Source: CAISIP01 sp037968655 (GTDB lineage: Bacteria > Pseudomonadota > Gammaproteobacteria > Burkholderiales > Burkholderiaceae_C). Taken from it: DNA of 14,669 nt. The DNA lies in contig JBBKVW010000444.1 of the NCBI GenBank assembly GCA_037968655.1, forward strand, positions 1-14,669, read 5' to 3'. The stretch's first letter is position 1. Each line of letters opens with the position of its first letter. The translations under genes and the position numbers were made by a program. The notes under the pieces were generated by a model. That model was given only the letters and a program-made list of their open reading frames with translations, had not been told where the DNA came from and did not search any database. Positions 1 to 7,238 of this stretch are shown piece by piece.

Positions 1-960
1 GTGCTCAAGATCGACGCCAAGAATTTGCCCACCGTCACGACTGGCCGCATCGCCGACCTGCAAGTAGGTGAATGGGTGCTGGCCATCGGTTCGCCGTTCG
101 GTTTCGAAAACACGGTCACGGCCGGCGTCGTCAGTGCCAAGGGGCGCTCGCTTCCCGACGACAGCGCCGTGCCCTTCATCCAGACCGATGTCGCGGTGAA
201 TCCGGGCAACTCGGGCGGACCCTTGTTCAATGGCCGTGGCGAGGTGGTCGGCATCAACGCGCAGATCTACAGCCATACCGGCGGCTACCAGGGCCTGTCG
301 TTTGCGATCCCGATCGACCTGGCGTTGAAGGTGAAGGACCAGATCGTGGCCACCGGCAAGGTCGAACACGCCCGGCTCGGCGTCACCATCCAGGAGGTCA
401 ATCAGGCGCTGGCCGATTCGTTCAAGCTCGCACGGCCCGAGGGCGCCCTGGTGTCGTCGGTCGAAAACGGTGGCCCTGCCGACAAGGCCGGCTTGCAGCG
501 CGGTGACATCATCCGAAAGGTCGATGACCGCATCATTGCGTCGTCCGGCGACCTGCCGGCCATCATCAGCATGGCACGACCTGGCGACACGGTGGCGCTC
601 GAGGTCTGGCGCCAGGGCAAGGTACAGCGGATCGATGCGCGTCTGGGCGAGGCCGATCGCCCGTCGGCCCGCGTTGCCGATGCGCAGGCGGCGCAGGGAA
701 AGCTTGGCCTGGCGCTGCGCCCATTGCAGCCGCAGGAACTGCCGGCGCTGGGAGCGCGCGGCGGGCTCGTGGTCGAATCGGTCGCCGGCGCTGCGGCCCG
801 GGCCGGAATCGAGCCGGGTGACATCGTGCTGGCGGTCAATGGCACGCCGGTGCGCGACGTCGAGCAGGTGCGGGGCATCGTGGCCGGCTCCGAAAAGTCC
901 GTGGCGCTGCTGATACAGCGCGATGGCAACACCATCTTTGTTCCGATCCGGCTGGGTTGA
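1..960 (+). CDS. Do-family (DegQ/MucD-type) periplasmic serine protease, 5' truncated
   Basis: This is the 3' part of a trypsin-like HtrA/Do protease that degrades or refolds damaged envelope proteins in the periplasm. The GTG at base 1 reads as an internal Val codon of the usual 'AVLKID' strand, so the true start, signal peptide and catalytic His and probably Asp lie outside the window. The nucleophile is visible as Ser71 in NPGNSGGP, with the family motif AIGSPFGFENTVT at about 28-40. Two PDZ domains follow, at about 120-215 (starting ARLGVTIQ) and 228-319 (carboxylate-binding region KLGLALRPL). Two PDZ domains and the length fit DegQ, DegP or MucD; the sequence does not decide which. A strong hairpin follows the stop codon, so it is probably not co-transcribed with the sigma factor downstream, although the proximity suits an envelope-stress role. 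The family call is firm; the gene name is not. Confidence 0.93.
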   Translation: MLKIDAKNLPTVTTGRIADLQVGEWVLAIGSPFGFENTVTAGVVSAKGRSLPDDSAVPFIQTDVAVNPGNSGGPLFNGRGEVVGINAQIYSHTGGYQGLSFAIPIDLALKVKDQIVATGKVEHARLGVTIQEVNQALADSFKLARPEGALVSSVENGGPADKAGLQRGDIIRKVDDRIIASSGDLPAIISMARPGDTVALEVWRQGKVQRIDARLGEADRPSARVADAQAAQGKLGLALRPLQPQELPALGARGGLVVESVAGAAARAGIEPGDIVLAVNGTPVRDVEQVRGIVAGSEKSVALLIQRDGNTIFVPIRLG

Positions 961-972
961 GACGGCGCAACC

Positions 973-1002
973 GGCAAGGCCCCGCAACGCCGGGGCCTTG
1001 CC
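973..1002 (+). terminator. Hairpin terminator after the Do protease
   Basis: A perfect 12-bp stem (GGCAAGGCCCCG paired with CGGGGCCTTGCC) closes a 6-base loop and begins 12 bases after the protease stop codon. No T-run follows, so it may act as a rho-assisted or weak intrinsic terminator, or as an mRNA 3'-end stabiliser. Confidence 0.7.
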
Positions 1003-1082
1003 ACATCCAATCGGCGCTTTGCTGCGTATTGACTGCATGATCTGCACAAGTCACGCAAGCGCCACGTCCAAGCAACTGTTTG

Positions 1083-1097
1083 GGGCGAGAATCGCCC
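1083..1097 (+). promoter_or_regulatory. Hairpin over the ribosome-binding region of the sigma factor
   Basis: GGGCGA, loop GAA, TCGCCC form a perfect 6-bp GC-rich stem that ends one base before the ATG at 1099. The only purine-rich Shine-Dalgarno-like stretch (GGGGCGAG) is inside the left arm. If it folds, ribosome access would be reduced. The fold is seen in sequence; the effect is inferred. Confidence 0.4.
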
Positions 1098-1098
1098 G

Positions 1099-1674
1099 AT
1101 GACAGCACACGCCGCCGACGAAGCACTTGCAGCCCTGATGGACCGCGTTGCCGCAAGCGACGAGGCCGCCTTCAAGACGCTGTATGACCTGACCGCCGCC
1201 CGGCTCTACGGCCTGGCGATTCGCATCGTCGGCAATCGCGACTGGGCGCAGGACGTGCTGCAAGAGGCGTTCCTGCAGGTGTGGCGCAATGCCGCTGACT
1301 ACCGTTCCCACCTGAGCCCGCCAATGGCCTGGATGGGCTTGATCGTGCGCAGCCGGGGGCTGGACCTGCTGCGCCGGCGCAGTGCCGAGCGATCGCAGCA
1401 GACCGAATCGCTGGACGACGAAATGGAACAGTCCTTGCCAAGCGATGCGCCCGGACCGATGGACGATTCGCAGGCCAGCCAGCTGGCGCGGGCGTTGCAC
1501 CAGTGCCTGACGCGCCTGGACGGTCAGCAGCGCGAAGTCGTCAGCCTGGCCTATCTGCGCGACCTCAGTCACAGCGAGCTGGCAGCCCAGTTGCGACTGC
1601 CCCTGGGCACGGTCAAAACCTGGATCCGGCGCGGACTCGACCAACTGCGCAGCTGCATGGCGCGTTTTGCCTGA
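1099..1674 (+). CDS. ECF-type RNA polymerase sigma factor
   Basis: This 191-residue protein is a sigma-70 factor of the extracytoplasmic-function class, which directs RNA polymerase to a small stress regulon. Region 2 spans about 22-92 and contains the typical core-binding/-10 helix DVLQEAFLQVWRNAADY. Region 4 spans about 128-186, with LDGQQREVVSLAYLRDLSH and a helix-turn-helix ending in GTVKTWIRRGLDQLR, which would read the -35 element. A linker of about 35 acidic and polar residues joins them. Length is normal for the class. The ATG at 1099 is chosen because it precedes region 2 properly and has a GGGGCGAG stretch upstream. That stretch lies in a 6-bp hairpin, so translation may be restrained. 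The next gene encodes an anti-sigma factor whose start is 10 bases past this stop codon. The pair resembles SigK/RskA-type systems; the inducing signal is unknown. Confidence 0.93.
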   Translation: MTAHAADEALAALMDRVAASDEAAFKTLYDLTAARLYGLAIRIVGNRDWAQDVLQEAFLQVWRNAADYRSHLSPPMAWMGLIVRSRGLDLLRRRSAERSQQTESLDDEMEQSLPSDAPGPMDDSQASQLARALHQCLTRLDGQQREVVSLAYLRDLSHSELAAQLRLPLGTVKTWIRRGLDQLRSCMARFA

Positions 1675-1684
1675 GGCGCATGCA

Positions 1685-2500
1685 ATGAACCTGTCGCGCC
1701 ACCCCGAAACCCTCGACCGCCTGGCGGCCCTCTATGCCCTGGGCAGCATGCGCGGCGCCACGCGCCGTCGATTCGAATCGATGGCCCGCGAGCAGCCCGT
1801 CGTTCGCGCCGCCGCGCTGGTGTGGCAGTCACGCCTGGCCGGCATCACCGAGTTGCAGACCGAGTCGGTGCCCGAACCGCAGGTCTGGACACGTATCAAC
1901 AACCTGGTGCAAGCCGACCTGGAAACGCGCCGCATGCGCAAGGCGCGCGTTGCGCCAACCCCGCTTGCCGCCGATCAGCAGGCACCGGGCGGCTGGTTCG
2001 CCAATCTGGCCTTGTGGCGCGGCCTGGCCGTGGCCGGCGTGCTGGCCAGCACCGTGGTGTGGATCACCAGCAGCAACCTGCGCGCCCAGCTGGGCGAACA
2101 GCTGGCCAGCGCCGGCCAGCAGCTCGAACAGGTGCGCGCGGAACTTAGCGCCAAACCACAGCTGGCCTATGTCGCCGTGCTGTCGGACGACAAGTCCAAT
2201 GCGTCGATGCTGGTCACCTTCGATCCGGCCAAACGGACCCTGAGCTTGCAGCGGGTGGGGCAGTTCCAGGAAGGCGCGGACAAGTCGCTGCAGTTGTGGG
2301 CCCTGCCTCCGGCTGGCGGTCCGCGCTCGCTTGGCGTGCTGGGCGAAGAGCGGATCGTGCGCCTCAGTGCAACAGAGGGCGACATCACATCGGTACCCAC
2401 ACTGGCCATCAGCCTGGAACCCAAGGGCGGCGTACCTGGCGCCGGCGGGCCGACCGGGCCGGTGCTGTTCAAGGGTGCGCTGATCCAGAACGCTTTGTAG
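1685..2500 (+). CDS. Anti-sigma factor, RskA/anti-sigma-K type, single-pass membrane protein
   Basis: This 271-residue partner of the upstream sigma factor would hold it at the inner membrane until a signal releases it. The N-terminal sigma-binding part (about 1-90) carries the typical 'LYALGSMRGATRRRFE' segment at 16-31, in the place where related proteins have ALG-L-G-ARRRFE. No HxxxCxxC zinc motif is present, so it is a zinc-free anti-sigma domain. One transmembrane helix is visible at about 109-128. It is followed by a Gln/Glu-rich, probably helical stretch (131-158) and then an RskA C-terminal domain (160-271) with the motif LQLWALPP and a Gly/Pro-rich end. The ATG at 1685 is chosen because GAGG lies 8 bases upstream, overlapping the sigma factor's stop codon, which suggests translational coupling. 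A TTG at 1667 would add six residues and lacks a better ribosome-binding site. The family is clear; the stimulus is unknown. Confidence 0.88.
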   Translation: MNLSRHPETLDRLAALYALGSMRGATRRRFESMAREQPVVRAAALVWQSRLAGITELQTESVPEPQVWTRINNLVQADLETRRMRKARVAPTPLAADQQAPGGWFANLALWRGLAVAGVLASTVVWITSSNLRAQLGEQLASAGQQLEQVRAELSAKPQLAYVAVLSDDKSNASMLVTFDPAKRTLSLQRVGQFQEGADKSLQLWALPPAGGPRSLGVLGEERIVRLSATEGDITSVPTLAISLEPKGGVPGAGGPTGPVLFKGALIQNAL

Positions 2501-2523
2501 CCGCCCGTGGGACGGTCGCAACT

Positions 2524-2544
2524 GGCCGGCATGGCTTGCCGGCT
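2524..2544 (+). terminator. Weak stem-loop after the sigma/anti-sigma pair
   Basis: GCCGGC, a 7-base spacer and GCCGGC form a 6-bp self-complementary stem, extended by one G-T pair, 24 bases after the anti-sigma stop codon. No T-run follows. It is a possible transcription end before the oxidase gene, and weakly supported. Confidence 0.3.
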
Positions 2545-2641
2545 CGGCGGCCGTGCAAATAAATTCAAACCCGAACTGACTGGTTTCAATCCACCGCCTG
2601 CGAGCCAGGGCTAACATGCTCTCCAATCCAAGGAGACTGTC

Positions 2642-3793
2642 TTGCCCGTCATCACCACTATTGAAGATCTGCGCATTCTGGCGAAAAAGCGCGTGCCGCG
2701 CATGTTCTACGACTATGCCGATTCCGGCTCCTGGACCGAGAGCACCTACCGCGCCAATTCAGACGATTTCCAGCGCATCAAGCTGCGCCAACGCGTCGCA
2801 GTCAACATGGAAAACCGCAGCACCGCCACCCGCATGGTCGATTGCGATGCCAGCATGCCGGTGGCAATTGCGCCTGTCGGCCTGACCGGCATGCAGCACG
2901 CCGACGGCGAGATCCACGCCGCCCGCGCGGCCGAGAAATTCGGCATCCCCTTCACGCTCTCGACCATGAGCATCTGCTCGATCGAGGACATCGCCGAACA
3001 CACCCGCTCGCCATTCTGGTTCCAGCTCTACATGATGCGCGACCGCCAGGCCATGGCCAACATGATCGAACGCTGCAAGGTGGCGCGTTGCAGCGCGCTG
3101 GTGCTGACTTTGGACCTGCAGGTGATCGGCCAGCGCCACAAGGACCTCAAGAACAAGCTGCGGGCATCGGTGATTCCGACCTTGGGCAATGCCATCAACA
3201 TCGCGACCAAGCCGCGCTGGTGGCTGGGCATGATGGGTACGCGGCGCCATACCTTTCGCAACCTGGTCGGCCATGTCAAGGGCGTCAGCGATATGGGTTC
3301 GCTGGCGGCCTGGACCAACGAGCAGTTCGACCCCAGCCTGTCCTGGGCCGACGTGGCCTGGGTCAAAGAGCAATGGGGCGGCAAGCTGATCCTCAAGGGC
3401 ATCATGGATGTCGAAGATGCCCAACTCGCTGTGGCGTCGGGCGCCGACGCCATCGTCGTCAGCAACCACGGTGGACGCCAGCTCGACGGCGCGCCGTCGA
3501 GCATCGCGGCGCTGCCGGCCATCGTTGCAGCGGTGGGCAGCCAGATCGAGGTCTGGATGGATGGCGGCATCCGCAGCGGCCAGGACGTGCTCAAGGCCTG
3601 GGCGCTGGGCGCACGCGGCACCATGATCGGCCGCGCCATGGTCTATGGCCTGGGCGCCATGGGCGAAGCCGGCGTCACCCGGGCGCTGGAGATCATCCAC
3701 AAGGAGCTCGACATCACGATGGCTTTTTGCGGCCACACCAATATCCAGACCGTCGACAGCAACATCCTGCTGCCGGGCACCCTGCCCGGCTGA
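2642..3793 (+). CDS. lldD: FMN-dependent alpha-hydroxy-acid oxidase / L-lactate dehydrogenase (LldD type)
   Basis: This 383-residue FMN-dependent TIM-barrel enzyme oxidises an L-2-hydroxy acid to the 2-keto acid. In LldD relatives the substrate is L-lactate and the electrons pass to the respiratory chain at the inner membrane. Residues matching the glycolate oxidase active site are visible: Tyr25 (FYDYADSG), Tyr130 (FQLYMMRD), Lys252 (LILKGI), catalytic His276 and Arg279 in SNHGGRQLDGAPSS. FMN-phosphate motifs are DGGIRSG (308-313) and MIGRA (328-332). Length equals that of typical LldD. The start is TTG at 2642, with a good AGGAG six bases upstream; no other start fits. The permease gene follows 27 bases after the stop codon on the same strand, so co-expression is likely. 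Lactate is the default substrate, but the neighbourhood of amino-acid and sugar-acid enzymes leaves another hydroxy acid (glycolate, hydroxyglutarate, mandelate) possible. Confidence 0.9.
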   Translation: MPVITTIEDLRILAKKRVPRMFYDYADSGSWTESTYRANSDDFQRIKLRQRVAVNMENRSTATRMVDCDASMPVAIAPVGLTGMQHADGEIHAARAAEKFGIPFTLSTMSICSIEDIAEHTRSPFWFQLYMMRDRQAMANMIERCKVARCSALVLTLDLQVIGQRHKDLKNKLRASVIPTLGNAINIATKPRWWLGMMGTRRHTFRNLVGHVKGVSDMGSLAAWTNEQFDPSLSWADVAWVKEQWGGKLILKGIMDVEDAQLAVASGADAIVVSNHGGRQLDGAPSSIAALPAIVAAVGSQIEVWMDGGIRSGQDVLKAWALGARGTMIGRAMVYGLGAMGEAGVTRALEIIHKELDITMAFCGHTNIQTVDSNILLPGTLPG

Positions 3794-3820
3794 GCACACC
3801 AGCTTCTCCGAGCGACGCCC

Positions 3821-4747
3821 GTGGAACTGCCGGCCATGGCCACCTGGGCCTGGATTCCGATCGTCATCGGCGCGGCGTTCGCGCAGACCATCCGCAACGC
3901 GGCGCAGCGCAGCTTGGTAAACGAACTCGGGACGCTGGCCGCAACCCTGGTGCGCTTCCTGTACGGCCTGCCCTTTGCGCTGGCCTGGCTGCTGCTGGTG
4001 CAGTCGCTGTCGGGCCCGGCAAGCGCTGCCTGGCCGCCATTCACCCCGGCATATGGCTTGTGGCTGGCCATAGGCGCCGTCTGTCAGCTGGCGGCCACGG
4101 CCTTGCTGTTGCTGGCCATGAAACAGCGCAACTTCATCGTCGGCGTCACCTTCTCGAAAACCGAGGTGCTGCAGGTTGGCATCTTCGGCACCATCGTGTT
4201 GCAGGAGGTCCCCACCGGGATGGCGGCGCTGGCGATGCTGATCGCCACCATCGGCGTCGTGCTGCTGTCGCTGCCGCGCCAGGGCGCCGGCACGCTCGCC
4301 AACTGGCGCGGCAGCGCTGCCTGGTTCGGCCTGGCCAGCGGTGCTGGTTTTGCACTGGCCAGTGTCTGCTACCGAGGCGCCTCGTTGCAGTTGCCCGCCA
4401 CATCGCCCTGGCTGATCGGCGCCTGGGGCGTGATGCTGGCCCAGTTGCTGCAGACGCTATTGCTGGGCGGCTGGCTGCTGGTGCGCCAGCCGGCCATCAT
4501 GCGTGCCATTGCACGAGCCTGGCGCCTGTCCAGCATCGCCGGCATGACGGGCGCGCTGGCCTCGATCGGCTGGATGACGGCCACCGCACTGCGCCCTGCC
4601 GCCGACGTGCGCACGCTGGGCCTGGTCGAGGTGCTGTTCAGTTACCTGGTCGCGCGGCGCCTGTTTCGCGAGCAGCTCACGCGCAAGGAGCTGCTCGGCC
4701 TGGTGCTGGTGGGCGCTGGCGTGCTGGTGATCTCGGCGCAACTCTAG
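3821..4747 (+). CDS. EamA/DMT-family permease
   Basis: This 308-residue inner-membrane protein has about ten hydrophobic helices in two repeated halves (approximately 10-155 and 165-308), the layout of the drug/metabolite transporter superfamily. Such proteins usually export amino acids or other small metabolites. Supporting segments are the N-terminal AQTIRNAAQRSLV, the charged turn KQRNFIVGVTFSKTEVLQ at the end of the third or fourth helix and the C-terminal SYLVARRLFREQLTRKELLG, typical of the last EamA helices. The GTG at 3821 and the in-frame ATG at 3836 are both possible; neither has a clear ribosome-binding site, so the start is uncertain by five residues. It follows the oxidase gene closely and may be translated from its transcript. 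Substrate and direction cannot be read from the sequence. Confidence 0.85.
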   Translation: MELPAMATWAWIPIVIGAAFAQTIRNAAQRSLVNELGTLAATLVRFLYGLPFALAWLLLVQSLSGPASAAWPPFTPAYGLWLAIGAVCQLAATALLLLAMKQRNFIVGVTFSKTEVLQVGIFGTIVLQEVPTGMAALAMLIATIGVVLLSLPRQGAGTLANWRGSAAWFGLASGAGFALASVCYRGASLQLPATSPWLIGAWGVMLAQLLQTLLLGGWLLVRQPAIMRAIARAWRLSSIAGMTGALASIGWMTATALRPAADVRTLGLVEVLFSYLVARRLFREQLTRKELLGLVLVGAGVLVISAQL

Positions 4748-4768
4748 TCTAGTCCCGATCTCCACGCT

Positions 4769-4787
4769 GGCCGCAAGCCAGGCGGCC
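4769..4787. terminator. Stem-loop between convergent genes
   Basis: GGCCGC, a 7-base loop and GCGGCC lie in the 43-base gap between the stop codons of the permease (+) and the proline racemase homologue (-). The symmetric stem could end transcription from both sides. There is no clear T-run in either direction, so support is moderate at best. Confidence 0.4.
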
Positions 4788-4790
4788 TTG

Positions 4791-5816
4791 TCACATCGGC
4801 CATGTATCCGACAAGCGATAGCCCTGCGGATAGGGATCGCTCGGGTCCAGCGTGTGCTGGTGCGTGCCGGTGATCCAGGCCGTGCCCGAGATGACAGGCA
4901 CGATGGCGCGGGTATTGCCGACCGATGTCTCGGCCTCGACGTGGCAGTCGAATTCGCTGCCGATGATGGAGCGCGCCCGATAGCGTTCGCCCACCTGCAT
5001 CCGGCCCTTGGCATGCAGCACCGCCATGCGCGCCGAGCAACCGGTTCCCGTCGGCGAGCGGTCGATCTTGCCGGGGCGGATGGCGACCGCATTGGAGCCG
5101 GTCCAGACGCCATTTTCCTGCGCGAGCGGACCGGCAAACTGGCAAAAGGAGATGTGCTTCCAATCCGCATTGGCAGGATGCACGAAGCCCAGTTGGGCGG
5201 TTGCAGCCGCGGTGATCTTCATGCCCAGCGCAGCCAGGTCGCGCGCTTCGTCGGGTGCGATGGCAAAGCCCAGTTTGCGCGCGTCCACGATGACGAAGCT
5301 GTCGCCGCCATAGGCTGTGTCCACCACCAGGGTTCCCAGCCCTTCGACCTCCAGGTGCACGTCGAGCTGCGCCGCAAAAGAGGGCACATTGCGCACCGCA
5401 ATGCGCTCGGCCTTGCCGTCCTTGCAGGTGGCGGTGATCGCTATCAGTCCGCCGGGGGGCTCGAGCACCATGCGCGTGACCGGCTCGGTCATCGCGATGA
5501 TGCCGGTCTCCAGCAACACCGTGGCCACGCAGATCGAATTGGAGCCCGACATCGGTGGCGTGTCGCAGGGCTCCATGATGATCCAGCCCATCTGCGCCTG
5601 CGGGTTCCTGGGTGGCACCAGCAGGTTGACGTGGCGGAACACCCCGCCGCGCGGCTCGTTGAGCATGAAGTTGCGCAGCGTCTCGTCGTGGGCGATAAAG
5701 CGCGACTGCTCCCAGATGCTGTTTCCCGGCGGCGGTGCCTCGCCCCCGACGATGACATCGCCCACCTCTCCGGCGGCGTGGCAACTGACCACATGAATGA
5801 CCTTGGTGCTTTTCAT
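4791..5816 (-). CDS. Proline racemase superfamily enzyme (probable hydroxyproline dehydratase/epimerase relative)
   Basis: This 341-residue cytosolic enzyme belongs to the family of proline racemase, 4-hydroxyproline 2-epimerase and trans-3-hydroxy-L-proline dehydratase, which act at the alpha carbon of (hydroxy)proline by a two-base mechanism. The first catalytic motif, normally MCGH, reads MSGS with Ser90. The second, normally DRSPCGTGT, reads DRSPTGTGC with Thr256 and a displaced Cys260. Thr at the second site is the known mark of 3-hydroxyproline dehydratases (their first residue is Cys), so the Ser/Thr pair is unusual and racemisation by two thiols can be excluded. Other family motifs are AYGGDSFVIVDA (168-179) and SARMAVLHAKG. 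Length is normal (310-350). The ATG at 5816 has AGAAGG upstream. It is divergent from a binding-protein gene across a palindrome-rich region and near a D-amino-acid dehydrogenase, which suits imino-acid catabolism. The exact substrate is unknown. Confidence 0.88.
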   Translation of the reverse strand: MKSTKVIHVVSCHAAGEVGDVIVGGEAPPPGNSIWEQSRFIAHDETLRNFMLNEPRGGVFRHVNLLVPPRNPQAQMGWIIMEPCDTPPMSGSNSICVATVLLETGIIAMTEPVTRMVLEPPGGLIAITATCKDGKAERIAVRNVPSFAAQLDVHLEVEGLGTLVVDTAYGGDSFVIVDARKLGFAIAPDEARDLAALGMKITAAATAQLGFVHPANADWKHISFCQFAGPLAQENGVWTGSNAVAIRPGKIDRSPTGTGCSARMAVLHAKGRMQVGERYRARSIIGSEFDCHVEAETSVGNTRAIVPVISGTAWITGTHQHTLDPSDPYPQGYRLSDTWPM

Positions 5817-5840
5817 CGATTGACCTTCTTTTCATGCCTG

Positions 5841-5890
5841 GCAGCGCTTTGCAGGCGACCCGTATCAACACAGGATCGAAAAAGCGCTGC
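5841..5890. repeat. 10-bp inverted repeat in the divergent promoter region
   Basis: GCAGCGCTTT (5841-5850) and its exact reverse complement AAAGCGCTGC (5881-5890) are separated by 30 bases, 25 bases upstream of the proline racemase homologue. The arms could be paired operator half-sites or form a long stem in that gene's leader RNA. Confidence 0.5.
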
Positions 5891-5895
5891 TTCCC

Positions 5896-5907
5896 CGGGT
5901 TAACCCG
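5896..5907. promoter_or_regulatory. 12-bp perfect palindrome CGGGTTAACCCG, candidate operator
   Basis: A perfect 12-bp palindrome centred on GTTAAC lies between the divergent proline racemase and binding-protein genes, about 80 bases from the former and 168 from the latter. It is the size expected for a dimeric repressor half-turn site. No regulator gene is in the window, so the binding protein is unknown. Confidence 0.4.
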
Positions 5908-5930
5908 CGAGCGGCCGCGCCGCCAATCGT

Positions 5931-5945
5931 TGATCATCCGGATCA
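5931..5945. promoter_or_regulatory. TGATC-N5-GATCA inverted repeat, candidate operator
   Basis: TGATC ATCCG GATCA is a 5-bp inverted repeat with a 5-base centre, 130 bases upstream of the binding-protein start codon. It overlaps a TTGATC that could act as a -35 element, with TTGCAT 16 bases later as a poor -10. Both readings are tentative. Confidence 0.3.
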
Positions 5946-6074
5946 CCAATTTTGCATCTCCATCCTGGAGCACATCAAGCGCCGTTTCCCTCTGTCATCG
6001 TACGTCCGGCGGGTTCTCGATTGCACGAGCTCCGCTATTTCTCCACTTCACTCCCTCCATCGAAAGTCGATCCC

Positions 6075-7211
6075 ATGAAAGTCCAATCCAGACTGCTTCC
6101 TCTATCGATAGCAACCCTCACCCTGTCTCTGGGTGCCATCAACATCGCCCATGCCCAGGAACAGGTCGTCAAGATCGGCCACACCGGCCCCTTGTCCGGC
6201 TCCAATGCGTTTGCCGGCAAGGACAACGAGAACGGCGTGCGCATGGCCGTGGACGAGCTCAACACCAAGAAGCTCGTCGTAGGCGGCAAAGCTTTGAAAT
6301 TTGAACTGGTGTCCGAAGACGACCAGTGCGACCCCAAGACGGGTATGGCGGTGGCGCAAAAGATGATGGATTCCGGCATCAAATTCGTGCTCGGGCCCTA
6401 TTGCTCGGGTGTGGCGATTCCCACCTCCAAGGTCTATGACGAGGGCGGCGCCATTTTGTCCACCGTGGGCAGCAACCCCAAGGTCACGATGGGCGGCTAC
6501 AAGAGCGTGTTTCGCATCATTGCCGGTGACAACCTGATCGGCAGCAGCATGGCCCAATATGCAAAAAATGGCATGAAGGCCAAGACCGCCGGCGTGATCG
6601 ATGACCGCACCGCGTTCGGCCAGGGCCTGGCGGACGAGTTCATCAAGGAAGCGAAGGTGCTGGGCCTGACGATCGTGGGCCAGGAATACACGACCGACAA
6701 GGCGATCGACTTCAGCGCGATCCTGACCAACATGAAAGGCAAGAACCCCGACGTGATCTTCTACGGCGGCTATGCCGGTCAGGCGGGCCCGCTGGTCAAG
6801 CAGCTGAAGGGCCTGGGCATCAAGTCCAAGCTGCTCGGTGGTGACGCCATCTGCGTGCCGGAAACCGGCAAGCTGGCGGGCGACTCGGTCAACGACACGG
6901 TCTTTTGCGCCCAGGGTGGCGCCATTTTGGACAAGGTCGCCGCCGGCCCTGCTTTCAAAGCCGCCTACAAGAAGAGCTTCAATCAGGACCCGGATGCCTA
7001 TGCTGCATCGTTCTACGACCAGACCATGTTCATCGCGTCGATCATGCAAAAGCTCAATACCGTGGATCCGGCCAAGGTCAGCGCAGAGCTGCACAAGGCC
7101 AGCCACAAGGGTATCGTGACCACCTACGCCTACGATGAAAACGGCAACCTGAAAAAGGCGCCCATCACCGTGTACGGCTTCAAGGCCGGGCTGCCGACGC
7201 CGGTGCAATAA
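6075..7211 (+). CDS. Periplasmic branched-chain-amino-acid-type ABC substrate-binding protein
   Basis: This 378-residue protein of the LivJ/LivK fold (type I periplasmic binding protein) captures an amino acid or related ligand for an ABC importer. A Sec signal peptide is clear: positively charged start, hydrophobic core, AHA at 25-27, cleavage before Gln28. The mature protein begins with VVKIGHTGPLSGSNAFAGKDNENG, the usual first strand and ligand loop. Further family blocks are FVLGPYCSGVAIPTSKVY, AGVIDDRTAFGQGLADEF and PDVIFYGGYAGQAGPLVKQ, ending with VYGFKAG. The ATG at 6075 is chosen because it directly precedes the signal peptide; a longer open frame upstream has no support. No strong ribosome-binding site is seen. 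No LivHMGF permease or ATPase genes lie in the window, and an intrinsic terminator follows, so it is a single-gene unit that must use a transporter encoded elsewhere. The neighbouring proline racemase and D-amino-acid dehydrogenase suggest an amino- or imino-acid ligand. Confidence 0.93.
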   Translation: MKVQSRLLPLSIATLTLSLGAINIAHAQEQVVKIGHTGPLSGSNAFAGKDNENGVRMAVDELNTKKLVVGGKALKFELVSEDDQCDPKTGMAVAQKMMDSGIKFVLGPYCSGVAIPTSKVYDEGGAILSTVGSNPKVTMGGYKSVFRIIAGDNLIGSSMAQYAKNGMKAKTAGVIDDRTAFGQGLADEFIKEAKVLGLTIVGQEYTTDKAIDFSAILTNMKGKNPDVIFYGGYAGQAGPLVKQLKGLGIKSKLLGGDAICVPETGKLAGDSVNDTVFCAQGGAILDKVAAGPAFKAAYKKSFNQDPDAYAASFYDQTMFIASIMQKLNTVDPAKVSAELHKASHKGIVTTYAYDENGNLKKAPITVYGFKAGLPTPVQ

Positions 7212-7238
7212 AGCCGTCACGCTTGCGCGTGTGGCAGG

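Noticed and set aside
402..1175. Long - strand open frame opposite the protease gene (257 codons)
   Set aside because: It is Ser/Arg/Ala-rich shadow sequence typical of GC-rich DNA, and the + strand frame has clear protease and PDZ motifs.
2557..2617. AT-richer patch and TAACAT as a promoter for the oxidase gene
   Set aside because: No acceptable -35 element at 16-18 bases from TAACAT; not strong enough to annotate.
2842..4752. 636-codon + strand frame overlapping the oxidase and permease genes
   Set aside because: Arg/Gly/His/Pro-rich composition with no domains; the two real genes explain the region in another frame.
5952..6074. Longer start (TTG at 5952) for the binding protein
   Set aside because: It would place 41 unrelated residues before a clear Sec signal peptide that begins at the ATG at 6075.
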